Source of the DNA: Siphonodentalium dalli
Taxonomy: Eukaryota > Mollusca > Scaphopoda > Gadilida > Siphonodentaliidae
Direction: 5' to 3'
Assembly (NCBI GenBank): GCA_032622095.1
Contig: CP136065.1
Span: 20,388,134 to 20,452,133 of the forward strand
DNA length: 64,000 nt
Shown here: in pieces, positions 35,888-48,855 of the stretch
Layout: each line of letters opens with the position of its first letter
How positions within the stretch are numbered: the stretch's first letter is position 1
Notes under the pieces: model-generated
What the model was told of the DNA's origin: nothing
What the model saw: the letters and a program-made list of their open reading frames with translations, nothing else
Database searches by the model: none
Made by a program: the position numbers and the translations under genes

Positions 35888-36105
35888 CAGTAATGCCCTA
35901 AATAATCGACTCGGATCCTTAACCACAGCAGAATTATGGGTAACTTTTCAGGATAGAGCTGGAAATATGGATTGTTGCCATTCATCGGAAACCTCTCCGT
36001 GAGAGCTTTCCGATGAATCGCAACAAGCCATATTTGAAGCTATATCCTGAAAAGTTAACCATAATTCTGCTGTGGTTAAGGAGTCAATTATTAAGGGCAT
36101 TAATG
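35888..36105. mobile_element. MITE family A, full-length copy
   Basis: 218 bp, almost a complete palindrome: CAGTAATGCCCTAAATAATC at the left and its complement ending GGGCATTAATG at the right, centred on AACCTCTCCGTGAGAGCTTT. TA on both sides suggests a Tc1/mariner-like target duplication. This copy defines the family. It lies 59 bp upstream of the acceptor of SRCR domain 1. Confidence 0.92.
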
Positions 36106-36121
36106 TATGTGCATGAACATA

Positions 36122-36257
36122 CAGTAATACCTGAAGTATATGACCCTTTAACCACAGCAGAATTATGGGACATTTTTAAGGATTTAGTCGGAAATATGGC
36201 TTGTTGCCATTCATCGAAAAGCTGTGGTTAAAGAATCATATACTTTGGGCATTACTT
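36122..36257. mobile_element. MITE family A, deleted copy
   Basis: 136 bp from CAGTAATACCTGAAGTATAT to TTTGGGCATTACTT, TA-flanked. It keeps AGTCGGAAATATGGCTTGTT but lacks one side of the hairpin. Only 16 bp separate it from the full copy. Confidence 0.85.
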
Positions 36258-37002
36258 TATAAATTATTATTTTAATTTAAATTGCCGTGTTACAAATAGA
36301 TTGGCACATCGAGTGTCATTCAGCTCAGATCAAGCTAGAAAATTGTTCCTGAATATGTTTATTCACAATTTCAAATTTTGTTACTTTAAATTTTTTTATT
36401 ATTATTATTTAAACAAAAAATATTTTATTATATATTATTTTTATTTATTTATTCATATTCATTACTGTTGTAAGTAATTTGTAACATGCTCTCACTGTAG
36501 AAAAACCACAAAAGGTAATTATTAATTTGTTTTTACAGTTAATATCCATTTGTCTGTTTGGATTATGGACACATGCAGTCATTGTAACAAATTTACAAAT
36601 TCATATTAATTGCGACACCATATACCACGTATTTATGATGCCAGTGTTTTATGACCAGCGAGTATAAGACAAAAGGTTAACCAGCCGAATTTGAATTTAC
36701 GACACAATAATTTGTGACTCGTTTTTATCAGCAAAGACAAGGGCGAAATAATAGCCATGCTTTGGTGACTATGTGGCAACATAAAACGTAGTTTCCGGGT
36801 GACAGATTAGATATTTATTTCAACTTCGATATTTATTAATGGTACTAACTTGCATTATTAAGGTTATTTTGATGTTAATTGTTACAGTATGTAACACATA
36901 TAAATACAAAATGAGAATTTCCTTCAATTTCACAATTATACCTCCCAAACAATTTGAGCTTTGTCGATGATGAGCTAGAATCTTGGGCCGACAGTGGGGC
37001 GA
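36258..37002. other. Unassigned AT-rich stretch
   Basis: Intron with T/A-rich runs (36380-36460); nothing recognised. Confidence 0.5.
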
Positions 37003-37480
37003 TTAGTGGTAGACATAAGGTGAGCTGAAAAAGTTGATTCGGGCAACCAATCTGAAGCTCCGGCTACTGAACCTTGGGTCCTCACTGTCGGTCGAGGATT
37101 CTGTCGTTCCTCGGAAACGCGCTTTTGCATCTAAAAGATTTGTCAACGATGAGCTAGAATCTGGGGACCGCTCTTTTGTGACTGAAAACGACTGAGGTGA
37201 TTTCTTGCACAACCTTCATCACAGGATACCGGTCTAATCTTGTTTAAATTGATTTACCACAACCATAACACCAACCATGCCAGTCTTTAGCTCGGTCCTG
37301 CCCGGTTCTGGTCCCATGGTTCTACTACAGAAGTCAGGACCAGTGGCAGATAAAATGCTTATATCACTGATTCGGGAAACCAATCTTCAAGGGCGAAAGC
37401 CCCAGCATCACTGCCTTCGGAGGCTGTTCTGGATGGGTAAGACTCGCTGCCGCGTAGCGTCATTTTGCTAACAATTTAAC
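37003..37480. other. Possible degenerate ORF-bearing repeat
   Basis: Two related segments, GATGAGCTAGAATCTTGGG (about 36968) and GATGAGCTAGAATCTGGGG (about 37149), and similar CGGG(C/A)AACCAATCTGAAG / GGAAACCAATCTTCAAGGGC text suggest local duplication. A 69-codon minus-strand Ser/Arg-rich frame spans 37212-37003. Protein family not recognised. Confidence 0.3.
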
Positions 37481-37498
37481 AATTTTGAAAGGTATATA

Positions 37499-37945
37499 TG
37501 GTTACAGGACACCAATTATTCTCCATAGGCGACAGTGTTAATGTCCGGGGCTATGCTCGATTCCTTGTGAATTCAGGAACTTTCTAACCTAGTCAATTTT
37601 GAAGAATGGCTCTTCGGACCCAATTTGACCCAAAAAATTAATAGGTACGTGTGGGTTTTCCATCTTTAAATTTACCGCTTTTGATACTGCCCTAATTCCG
37701 CAGAAAAAATCATCACCAAATGTTCAAACATACCCCCATTAAATGCCAGGTTAATTATTTCACCCACTCGGGATCAATATTCATCTAGGTATAATATTTC
37801 CATGGTGGCTTTGATTTTTTCTTGTTTTTGCATTAATTTTATCCCAATCATAATCAACCATTCAGCTGCCAGATGTGATTTTATGCTGACTTGAGTGTGG
37901 GTGACAGCACATCAAGGGGGATAATGTTTTATAATTGGTGTACTA
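37499..37945 (+). repeat. 445-bp direct repeat, copy 1
   Basis: GGTTACAGGACACCAATTAT to ATAATTGGTGTA, nearly identical to 38833-39275. The intervening 890 bp has no recognised gene. Tandem duplication with unit of about 1334 bp or terminal direct repeats of an element are both possible. Confidence 0.92.
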
Positions 37946-38832
37946 TAACCTATAGTGAGCATTGGACAGATAATAAAGTCGTCCAAACGATATTAAATTG
38001 TGGCCATTTATATACCGACGACAAGATAAAGAACTTTGATTCGAAACATGTCTGTGTTCTTACTTCATTAACCTTCTTCTGCCACCACCCATATCTAAAT
38101 GTGCTTAAAAAATATCTTGACTTGAATGTGATTTTTTCTCATTGAAGCCGCATTCTGGCAAAGTAAACAATGACGACGTACATACATGTGGACGATCTGA
38201 TAGCTTGTAGATATCACTTCCAGAAAATATGTTACACGATTCGCCAGACGAATTGGGCGCACTTGGGGTTCACATTGGGCGCACCTACCAAATTTTGTAA
38301 AAAAAATCGACAGAAAACCTAATTTTGCCCGTCACAAGAATGCATTTATTGGCGGAAATTTGGGCGCGTTAGGTCGTTAATCCAATTCTGCAAATTTTCA
38401 GGGTTGTCCTTTTTTGTCAAACTGTCATCTTAAAGGGGCAATTCGACTTTGTTTGACCAGATACTGGACCGATGTTTCATTATGTGTTAGAGTGCGGTCC
38501 ATAATGAAACAATGATTTACGCCTACGTCGTGCTCAATCCGGACAAATCCGCCTATTCTTCCTCTGGAGTGTCGGGTGCCCCAAATGTTGGTATCACATT
38601 CGTTAAAGGGGCATTCATGGGCCCACAATAGGCCGAAAATGACAATTTTCGGTTTTACAACGAAATGCAGAAATGGTATGGGAGGGGTTAATTTTTAATT
38701 TTATTTCTCGGATCCTGTGCCTTAATAATCTGACGTATCGCGTGCTTCAAGCTCCCAATTTGTTTTCTGAGGATAATGAGCACTGGCCGTGTTCCAGAGC
38801 AGAAATCTGAAAAACGACAATTTCTTGCTATA

Positions 38833-39275
38833 GGTTACAGGACACCAATTATTCTCCATAGGCGACAGTGTTAATGTCCGGGGCTATGCTCGATTCCTTG
38901 TGAATTCAGAAACTTTCTAACCTAGTCAATTTTGAAGAATGGCTCTTCGGACCCAATTTGACCCACAAAAATTAATAGGTACGTGTGGGTTTTCCATCTT
39001 TAAATTTACCGCTTTTGATACTGCCCTAATTCCGCAGAAAAAATCATCACCAAATGTTCAAACATACCCCCATTAAATGCCAGGTTAATTATTTCACCCA
39101 CTCGGGATCAATATTCATCTAGGTATAATATTTCCATGGTGGCTTTGATTTTTTCTTGTTTTTGCATTAATTTTATCCCAATCATAATCAACCATTCAGC
39201 TGCCAGATGTGATTTTAAGCTGACTTGAGTGTGGGTGACAGCACATCAAGGGGGATAATTTTTTATAATTGGTGT
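38833..39275 (+). repeat. 445-bp direct repeat, copy 2
   Basis: Direct-orientation partner of 37499-37945 with only scattered differences, including the same GCTATGCTCGATTCCTTGTG and TGAGTGTGGGTGACAGCACA. Confidence 0.92.
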
Positions 39276-40128
39276 ATAAAAAGTCGAAAAAGAGGCGTAA
39301 CTTGGAAAAAGAAATCGGACCAAACCGCAATTAACATCGTGCGGAGAGACCGTCCTAAGGAGATTTCATACATTTTTTTATTGAAATCGGTTCATAGTTG
39401 TTTGAGTTATGAGGTCGGACGGACGGACGGACGGACGTACCCACATTTGGGCACAAATTGGGTCAGTTGTCCAAAATCTTATTGGGTTCCCTTGTTGGGT
39501 ATGAAAAATGTGTTCTCACAAATAGGCATATAGTGGGTCATCCAATATTTTTTTGTTGGGTTCTGGTTGGGCACAATTAAAATATTGTTGGCTGCATAGA
39601 TCTGTTCAGATATTTATTGGCTAAAAAATGCAGACATTGTTGAGTAAATTCAAATAAGTTGAAGTCATCTTGGGTTCTCATTTGGGCACAAATTGGGTCA
39701 GTTGTCCAAAATCTTATTGGGTTCCCTTGTTGGGTATGAAAAAAATGCCTTGTTGGGTATGAAAAAAATCTCACAAATAGGCACATAGTGGGTCATCCAA
39801 TATTTTTTTTTGGGTTCTGGTTTGGACATTATGGACTTTTTTTTAGGACAAATGAAGTCCAAACCACCTGTTGAATACATTCACATGCAAGCCAAAAAAT
39901 ATGTTTGGACAAAGAATAACTTGTCAGGGCTATTGGGTATACCCAACAAGGCGCGAAAATACCCAACAAGGCGGAAAATACCCAACAAGTGCCCATTGTA
40001 CCCACAAAGTAACCAATATATGCCCATATGTAAACACGGACAAACGGACGGAGAAAACATGACGGACGGACGGACGGACGCAGTCAATCCAGTATACCGC
40101 CCATTTTCTTCGAAAGTGGGGGTATAAT
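39276..40128 (+). mobile_element. Interspersed repeat with GACGGA array and GGGGGTATAATAA tail
   Basis: GACGGACGGACGGACGGACG occurs near 39417 and GACGGACGGACGGACGCAGT near 40062. The body contains repeated TTGGGTATGAAAAA and ACCCAACAAGGCG strings in both orientations. The end is GTCAATCCAGTATACCGCCC, then GTGGGGGTATAATAA. Same tail family as at 13197. Left boundary approximate. Confidence 0.6.
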
Positions 40129-40324
40129 AAAAAAGATAGTCCAATGAACCTGACATTTCATTTGCTTGACCCAGGGCTAAAAATTCGCTAAAATATTCTC
40201 GCAAGATACCATGGATTCTTGCGAAATGTCTGGCCATTCAAGTAATCCACTTTCAAATGTAAATTTAGAGGATGCAAGCACAAAAACGTATGGTACCGTA
40301 TATAAGCTAGTCTCCATCTAGTAA

Positions 40325-40749
40325 CATGCCTGAAAATAGTGTGTCTGTCATTTTTCCCAGAGGGTGAATTTAGTAGTGATGTAATCCCATATGGTGGGCT
40401 AGCATCACCAAATTCACCCTCTGAGGACCTCATTCTGCTCAGGCCTCAACTGCTGTGGGAGAGCTAGGATCAGATTGTAGTTCCCCAGTTGAAGTTTCAT
40501 GGTTATGTTTACCCAATAGTCACCTCAATTAAACAAAATTCTGCAAATTAAGGTATATAGATACTTCCCAGAAAGGAAAAAGTAACACAAACAATGTAAA
40601 TTTTTGACTATAGATACCTCCCTGAAGATGAGATCTAAGCAGAATTAGATCCCAAGAGGTGATGCTAACCTGCTGTGCATGATAACTCAATAAATGCACC
40701 CTGTGGGGACTTCATTCTTCAAATGACAGACACACTATTTGCAGGCTTG
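40325..40749. mobile_element. MITE family B copy
   Basis: Ends CATGCCTGAAAATAGTGTGT and ACACACTATTTGCAGGCTTG are inverted repeats. Adjacent 8-mers TCTAGTAA and CCCAGTAG match at 5 of 8 bases, all differences transitions, consistent with a decayed 8-bp hAT-like target duplication. Inside are CACCAAATTCACCCTCTGAG and its mirror. Confidence 0.82.
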
Positions 40750-40800
40750 CCCAGTAGCTGACCTTGCTATACCATGCCGGTCAACACATGTTTGACATGA

Positions 40801-43800
40801 TCCCAGATAGCACACGTACGTTTGGCCAACGTTGGAATAATTACGTTGGCGCAACGTCGGCTTTTGTGGTTGGTACGACGATGGCCAGACATCGACTTGC
40901 GTTGGAATAATTACGTTGGCGCAACGTCGGCTTTTGTGGTTGGTACAACGATGGCGCAACGTCGACTGCGTCAGATTGGCGGCCTTTGGCCCGACGTTGG
41001 ACAACATACGTTGGGGCAACGTTGGTTTTACCGCTGGTTTAACGTTGGCCCGATGTTGAAAACGTAACGCACTAGGCGATATGTGAGGTTAGTAGGTGCG
41101 TTAGATGTCGACGTTGGTCATAGTGTGGAGAAATCGGTCGATTACGTCGTAGCGTCATTTTAACGTCATTCTTAACTGGTCGCGTGTTTCTTTTTCAAAT
41201 AACGCTTTTGGTTTATTGACTGAACTTGCATTTGTGTTCTGAGTGAGCTTCTCGGTTTAATGGATAATTATTTGGATAATGCACAACGGAACACCATCAC
41301 CAGCTATAGGGACCCGAAGAAGTACCGATAAGTACTTTAGTTGAGAATATCATGCCGAATAACTTGGAATTTCAACGATAAGCGTGCGTCGTCGGATTCA
41401 TTTCCTACACAACCAACTTAAAGTTTGAAGTTTAACCCTTCAATTCTCAGAAACGAAAACAAATAAATTTATGTCAGTTTCGTGTGATGGCATCCGACTG
41501 TACGAGGAATTAAATGTCATTACTATCTAAATTTCACGATCCATGTGTGATAATGCATGGATTTAGGGACATGGCAACAGGGGTGTTGCACGGGTGTCTC
41601 ACATCCCCACCACAACTTTGGTCAAAATTGTCAACAGATGGATATTTTATACATGACACAACATTAATTGGAACTTTCGCACAGTCACACCAACAATATT
41701 ATAGGTTGAGATTGTTCTCGTAGTTTGATTTTCCAACAATTATTAATTGTTTTTGGAACATCATTTGCACATTGTCCTACTTTTGGTAAACAAAATTGAC
41801 TGAAATGGCATCAGTTGGAAACTTTACGACCTTAGGGTGGGGGGGGTCTCAGGTTGGAAATTTCCAACAATTGGAATTCTTGAGGCCAGTCTAGATGTTA
41901 GGAGTTTGCTATTTTCAGGTTCGGATCTCAAAATGTTCTCAGTGTATTCCGTTCCTCTTCTGGTTGTGGCAACAATACTACTGATCCATTTAGAATAATG
42001 CTAATGCACAGGGGGGTGCAGTTGAAAATTCCAAGGTGGGTGCACCCCTCCCCAACGCTGAAACCCATCTAGCCATGTCCCTGTCATGGATTTCCATGGA
42101 TAATTAAGTTCAGCCTACGACAGTGGACACCGTTCCACTTTCAGTTGTATACCCTAATAGGCTATTATGTGGGGGGGGGGGGGGGTGTACGTGTACTACC
42201 AGAATAGGAATTTACGATTGCACCAACCCCTTTCGTTGAATAAAATGCTCAAGCTGCAAACCAGAGTTCAGTCCCCTCGCTACGGTGTCTGACGCCCTGT
42301 TATGTAGGAGATTGATTTATGCATGGAGTTTGCCAAATGCTAAGTAACTATATTCGAACAACCTCCATTAATTCGGTATTTACCAACCGGTACCTTAAAT
42401 CCACTTGTCGGTTTGCGCTCCAAAATACACCTAATAATATTCTCTTGTGGATTTTTCCCCGTATCGAAATAGGTCGATAAATAAATGTTACAGAAAGATG
42501 CATTGACGTCATAACAAATACAAGATTGAACACGATGTTTGGGTCCCAACCAAAAATCAGCTATTTACACGGAGCGTTCCGTGTTCGTCTATATATTCCT
42601 GATATGTTATAAATAAAGAGCGTTCGTTTCACTTCTGTGCGAAAAATTTAAAACAGCTGGAAAATGACAATGGGAAGTACTTACAGAGCATATGACGCCA
42701 ATGTATCAATATTTTGTCAACCAGGCCATTCTTGTGTGATTACCAGTACACACTTAATCGGAGGGGGCTTATATTGAGGTGTGAAATGGTCTATCTGCTC
42801 TTTCGGGTATGATTCCCGGGGAAGTTTTTAGTTTCTGAAATATGTACATGTACCTATTTATGGTCTCCGAATCAGTGACGTGGCTACATGGTCTTTGTTA
42901 TGGTGTGTCAAAGTTGAATTTCCTCTTGAACCAGACACCAAACTCCTTAGCGAGTTTCCATTTACACACCCCCCCCCCGCTTTGCATTGAAACTTTCCAA
43001 CCGGCACCCAGGCTTTTCAACTGTTGGCAATTTCCAAATTGAGTAAGACTGGAACATTTCCAAAATGGTGTTCATTTCAGACAACAATTTTTACTAAAGT
43101 CTAAAAGTTGAAAAAATATGATACTGGAGGTGTAAACAAAAATATTCGTACTGATTGTTGGAAAATCAGACAATGAAAACACGTACTTAAAGTTACCAAG
43201 TAATGATGTGTCAGACATGAAATTTTCAACTCTTTTCTACAATGACTCACGTCACAGGGGTTTGAAACGCGCTCCGCTGCCCAGCAATGGGCATACACCC
43301 ATAGTTGCAAAAAAATAATTTCATTTTACAAACTTTACATTATGTGCGTATCATTTTACATTGTTTACGTCAAAGAAGCACGTCATATTGATACGTTGTG
43401 TCAATGTTCACATGACTGGAGCTGTTGGAAGGAAGTTATTACGTTGTCACAATAATTATTTCAACTCTAGTGTAGGCCTAGAGTGTAACGTTGAGTAATA
43501 TATTAGGATTTATGTATTTGGTTGGGGTCAATTTGTGTATTGATGCATCCCCCACAAACGACAAAATTTAATGACTACATAATGGACGTTGTCACTGTAT
43601 TAAATGCCGCGTGTCCCTAAAACATAAATTTGAACACCCCCCCCCCCCCAATAATAGACATGATTAGTTATTGTTGGGCGGGTAATTTAACTTCTTGGGG
43701 ATATGTGGGACGTGGCGACATGCACAACTTTTGGATTTTGTAAAATAATTTTGGCGATACATATGGGGCATTTTTAACCAATAAACAAATATTACCCATC

Positions 43801-46800
43801 CCATATTTTGTCTGAGGTATTCATATCAATTAATTACTTGGCTTGGGGCTCACCAAGCTACCAACTAAAATAGTTTGTGGTTCTAACCAGTAGGCCTACA
43901 TTTAGAGCAGTTTGGCAGAAAGGCGGTCTGCTATCAACATGCTGTTGTCAAGCCCCCACCCTGTTGTCCGCACGCCCCTGACAGTAAGGATTTAATATCT
44001 GTGACAATGCGGGTTGGAATAAATATGGTAATGTGTGCAAAAATGGATGTGGCGACAGGGGTTTGAACATTGAGGTGTTACCACCCCTCTCCAATATTTG
44101 TCAAACTGTTCAACATTTTGGAATTTTCAATAACTTAAATTAATGTCGTGTCAGTCATGAAATGCCTAACTGTTGAACAGTTTGGTCAAAGTCAATGGGG
44201 CGGGAGAACCTTACCCGTATGTCCCTGACCTGACAGTAAGATTGCCCACTCTGGGAGGTTGTGGGTTAGAACAAATAATTAGGGTGATCGCAACATGGAT
44301 GTGGCGATAGAGGTCGAGGTATTACCACCCCCCCCCCCCCCCAAATAATTTCAACATTTTAAATTTTCAATAACTTTATAAGTTGAACATCTTAGGCAAA
44401 ATCTGCTTGAGATCATTTCGATAGTTTACATTTCCAAATTTCTAATGAATATCGTGGCAGCCATGGAATGCCTAACGTTTTGGTCATTATTATGCGGTGA
44501 GCTAATTTCAAGATTAGGAATTTTCAATAACATAAGTTGAATTTCAGGCAAAATCTTTCTGAGATCGTCTGAATAGTTTCGGTTCCCAACAGATATGTAA
44601 TATTTAGAGTACATTATATTATTTTCTACAAAGACTATATTATAGCTATTAAATGGTAGTGTGTTGGATTTCAAACTCAGCATCGAATGGGAGACCAGAT
44701 GAAACTTGGTCAAGTTGGGAAAACAGATTGGTTCACGGGTGGTTGCAATTTAACCCCTCAACAAAGGAAGACTTTCTGTCAAAGTCCCTGACATATTACC
44801 CTCCCCCCGTTCTCAAACCCCGTTCTGCATATCCATTCCGATTTGTCACAAAATGCTGAGATTTTTTATAAAGCAAGTTTTCAAACCGCTGTTTAATATT
44901 CATCGTACTAGTAAATGGGCATTGAAACACAAACGCTCTTTATCATTGATGTTACGACTGACAACAATTCAAAACCTGCTAAAATAATTACTCGATATCT
45001 TGCGAATTTACTAATATGTTCGGTCTCATATTTGCTGGGGAAAATTTCCAATGAGCAGAAACTTACCATGCACTGGCTCTTGTGGGATATGTGCAATTTT
45101 ATTAATGAACTGATTGACAGTTTTGCTAGAAATTGACACCGACGAGAGTGAGCAGTACGTAGGCTAAGCGAGTTTTGAGAATCCGTGACCAATTGGTTGA
45201 TTGAGACGATCGTGGGTATTGGGAATATAAGATAATTACCTGCTGTTCTCAGAGATATTCATGAGTTGAGAAAAATTCGCACGCACATAACACCTCCGCC
45301 TACCGGCGTCGGTGTCATCAGCACGTGCTCAAGTCCTTCCAACTCACGAATTCCTCGAGACCAGTATATGTAACGATTACGTATCGCGTGCAAATGTATA
45401 GTATCTAGATACTATCGGGAACCGTTCGAATAATTAAAGTACCATATGCATACATATTTTATATATATCATTGGCAACCGGTCAAATAATTAAAGTACTC
45501 TCGTGCATGCAAATGCATGTAGGAATTTCCAGGATTGGTCTGGTTCTTATATATCAAGATGTGTACAGTGTGTGACAATGTCAAGCTGCACACAGAAAAT
45601 GCATTGGGCTAACGTTATTCTCTGTTTCTTTCAGGACTTATTTACTTGCTATCCTGTTTCTGGATCTGGATATTTTGTGTATAAGCTACAGTACTATACA
45701 ATCGGATTCGATCAAAGTTTACTCGTCTGTCGAAACCATCAACGGCTTGGGGATATGAACTTACATGTACCAGTATTCCAGCATGGTCTATAGCGTGTTG
45801 CACATCGTTATATTGTGAATATTATTGCACGACTGACACCAGCGCGACCGATATAACACAATGAACGACATGAATTCGTCAGTTTATGGTTATTCACTTG
45901 GATGGAATTCTTACTTGTCCTGTGTTGTGCATTCAATCAGATGCAAAAAAAAACTCGGCATTCATTGGTGTATCGATAATCGGCACTGAAAGGATGATGT
46001 GTGTTCATCTTGTTGTGGCCAGTTATACATCTGATACATCAGTTATTGATAATGTAAATTCCAGATATTCAAGGAGGTGAATATAAAATGGTTTCTCTCG
46101 CGATATGATTTCTTCAAAACAATTGTCAATCAATGTCCTACAAAACAGTTGCTGCATACAAGCCAAGTTCCTGCATACATATATGCATGAGCCACGAGTA
46201 CACTGAATCCAGTTCATGATAGATCATGGAATGATGGAAATATTATATTTCATATAATATGTTGGATTTTGTATACATAAATTAATCTTTATGGATCCAT
46301 GGGTTTAATTTCTCCCAGATAAATCATTCCAACATATGCAACAAGCGGCATACATATGTGCATAGATACAAATAAGCTCAGTAATTGCTCATTTCATAAT
46401 ATGTCAACAGATAACATTAATTGGTGTACATGCATGTATTGAATTTATATAATTATGGACTAATTAGAAAACGGATACGTAAATGAGCAATTACTAGGTT
46501 TAATTTAATCATATGTACTTTGAGCCGTTTCAAATTTTGCACATCTACATCAGATCACCTCCAGAATAATGATGTTCGAAGAAGATGTAACCTGACCAAA
46601 ATTTAAAGCCCCATAATGTTTGAATATTTTGTTCCCAACATTATCGAGAGCACAAAATCGCAAATTAAGCTGAAATAAACACATTTCTTTTGTATGGTAA
46701 AGGGATATATATTAAGCTAACGATAACTTTATTCAGGAGACCAATAAAATAATATATTTCTTTAGAGTGAGTAGATGGTCAAGATTCTTAAAATCAAAAC

Positions 46801-47538
46801 TAATGACATGTCATTTTGTCTTTATTTAAATCGGCATACACTTTTTTTCTATATATGTTTCATTTTCTTCTGGTTTTATATTTGTGAATTTGAATGTTAT
46901 TTCCAATTATAATACTTTGAAGTTGCAAACATTATGCGGGACTTTAAATTTATTGGTATGAAAGTATCTCATCGGATGTTAATTTTTATAAGGACGCCCT
47001 AATGTGAGTGGAATCGTCCCTACGAATGGAGTCTCGATCCGTCCCTGTCAATGCCCAAACACAACGTTGGCCCAACGTTGCAATAACGTCGTATTATTAG
47101 TGGAATTCACCGTTGATTCAACGTCGTATCAACGTCGGGTGCCCGACGGCGCACCAACGTCGGCTCGATGTCGAACCACCGTCGAGTCGACGACAGGATC
47201 CGACATCAAGCCGACGCCGAGCCAGCGGCAACAGCCATAGTTGGCCCAACGTTGGGTTCCAACGTTGGTAGAAATGACGTTGGCCCAACGTTGGCCCAAC
47301 GTTGGCCCAACGTCGTATTATTAGTGGAATTCACCGTTGGTTCGACGTCGTTTCAACGTCGGGTGCCCGACAGCGCACCAACGTCGGCTCGACGTCCAAC
47401 CACCGTCGAGTCGACGACGGGATCCGACGTCGAGCCGACGCCGAGCCAGCGGCAACAGCCATAGTTGGCCCAACGTTGGCCCAACGATAGAAATGACGTT
47501 GGCCCAACGTTGGCCCAACATAGGTGTGCTATCTGGGA
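40801..47538. mobile_element. 6.7-kb element with TIR TCCCAGATAGCAC and CCAACGTTGG arrays at both ends
   Basis: TCCCAGATAGCACACGTACG at the left pairs with GTGCTATCTGGGA at the right. Inside each end lies an array of short palindromes of the type CCAACGTTGG: about 300 bp at the left (40815-41110, period about 88 bp, with CGTTGGCGCAACGTCGGCTT) and about 520 bp at the right (47020-47525), where a unit of about 250 bp with CCGTCGAGTCGACGAC occurs twice. The target duplication is unclear (at most AT). No transposase frame was recognised in 41.1-47.0 kb, which holds C-runs (42966, 43638, 44328) and diverged repeats near 44.0-44.5 kb. Two short related elements flanking unrelated DNA is the alternative. 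Confidence 0.65.
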
Positions 47539-48179
47539 TGCCAGCTTCGTTTTTTGCAACTGGGCCACCAATGAATATTTTTGAAAATTGAAAAAAAATT
47601 CCCTTGAACTGGATGCGTGATTGACAGGCATTTGTTACCAAGACATTATTGTTGATTGCAATGAATGTATAATTTTTCTATTATATATAAATATATTGGT
47701 GAAGTCATCTTTTACCAATATTGGGATTAAATTTTTCATATACAAATAACTCTTGTTTAATATGAGTTATAACTGAAAAGTTTGAATACAAAGTTTAATA
47801 TGAGTTAATATAACTGAAAAGTTTGAATACAAATTTACTATATAAATAAGCTGCGCGCATTATAGAAATCATCTTCAGACTTTTCGGTTATAACCAAATA
47901 ACTTTAATCCAAACTAATTTCTTAGTAACAATAATATGATCATACGCTAGCTTAATTAACGAACCAAAGCAAAACCACTCACACGAGGGTAGCTGTGGCT
48001 TTTTTTTATTTTATTTTTTATCAAAATCAGTTATAGATTCCCTGGTATTGCCTCCAAATAAGATTCACATAAGGCTATATTTCCTGGGTTCATCGAATGA
48101 ATGGACCCCAATCGTAATTTTGAGTATAAATTAGGCAAATTATACTTCCTGGTAGTCTTGATCAGCAGCTTGACTATTC
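47539..48179. other. Unassigned intronic stretch
   Basis: AT-rich with two near-copies of AATATGAGTTATAACTGAAA (about 47760 and 47800). No gene. Confidence 0.5.
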
Positions 48180-48420
48180 ATACTCCCCGAGAGCTTTCTG
48201 GTGAATGGCAACAAGCCATATTTCCGACTAAATCCTGAAAAGTTACCCACAATTCTGCTGTGTTTAAGGAGTCGATTACTTAGGGCATTACTGCTATATG
48301 CCATGTAATCCCAATAACAGTTATCACCAGGTTTTCCTAAGCAAATTATAACAATAAACTTATTTACATCATTTGTTTGTGGCAATTATGTTTTCCTATT
48401 TAAAATTTTTTTTAAATACT
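48180..48420. repeat. MITE A copy plus flank, duplicated at 52756-52995
   Basis: The MITE half ending TAGGGCATTACTG at 48293 and the following about 125 bp (TAACAGTTATCACCAGGTTT to TTTTCCTATTTAAAATTTT) recur at 52756-52995 with few changes, so a 240-bp block was copied in direct orientation. Confidence 0.88.
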
Positions 48421-48801
48421 AAATATCATATTTAAATGACTTTGAAATATACATGTATTGAGTATATGGCCTTGCTATAAAGCCATGCTCATCAACATTT
48501 ATCACAATGTTTCCCTTTGCAATCTATATAGATGCCAAATTCCTTTTTTCTATCACGTACATGTACATTGGCTGGTCTGATTTCGGACCAAATGTGTTGG
48601 CGGTTTGTGCATTGGCTGATTTTCCGGCCAACCAGGTTCAAAGGGCTAACCCTTATATGACAATAACAGCCGTAGAGTGGGGGCTTTAAATACATTGTCT
48701 ATGTCACTCAGATCTAACCAATTTCTTACCACATGATACTGCTTGCTCTTGGTCACTTTTTATGAGCATGCATGATAAAAATTCTCACATAAATTGCTTA
48801 C

Positions 48802-48855
48802 TTGGAGTAGTTGTGAACAGTGGTAATCTGGTGGATGTCAAAGGTGTGGTATAAC
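48802..48855 (-). CDS. Thr/Pro-rich linker exon (duplicated copy 1 in transcript order)
   Basis: A 54-nt, phase 1-1 exon with acceptor TTCTATTTCAG and donor CCAA|GTAAGC. It encodes YTTPLTSTRLPLFTTTP plus split codons, a Thr/Pro-rich, probably O-glycosylated spacer between the MAM domain and the first SRCR domain. The same exon with its intronic flanks recurs at 21945-21998, inside a 3-kb segmental duplication; the two share the -TTTP ending and identical length. Phase symmetry means it can be inserted or skipped without shifting frame. The call rests on splice sites, phase, composition and the paralogue; no conserved domain is expected in such a spacer. It could be alternatively spliced. Confidence 0.78.

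Noticed and set aside
37499-39275. LTR retrotransposon with 445-bp LTRs
   Set aside because: No TG...CA ends, tRNA primer site, polypurine tract or gag/pol similarity; the spacer is too short.
42340-42549. 69-codon minus-strand frame with an overlapping second frame
   Set aside because: No family recognised; lies within the 6.7-kb element with no other coding evidence.
40801-47538. Transposase gene inside the 6.7-kb element
   Set aside because: I checked frames at 44426-45192 and 45503-46217; none shows a DDE-like or other known motif.
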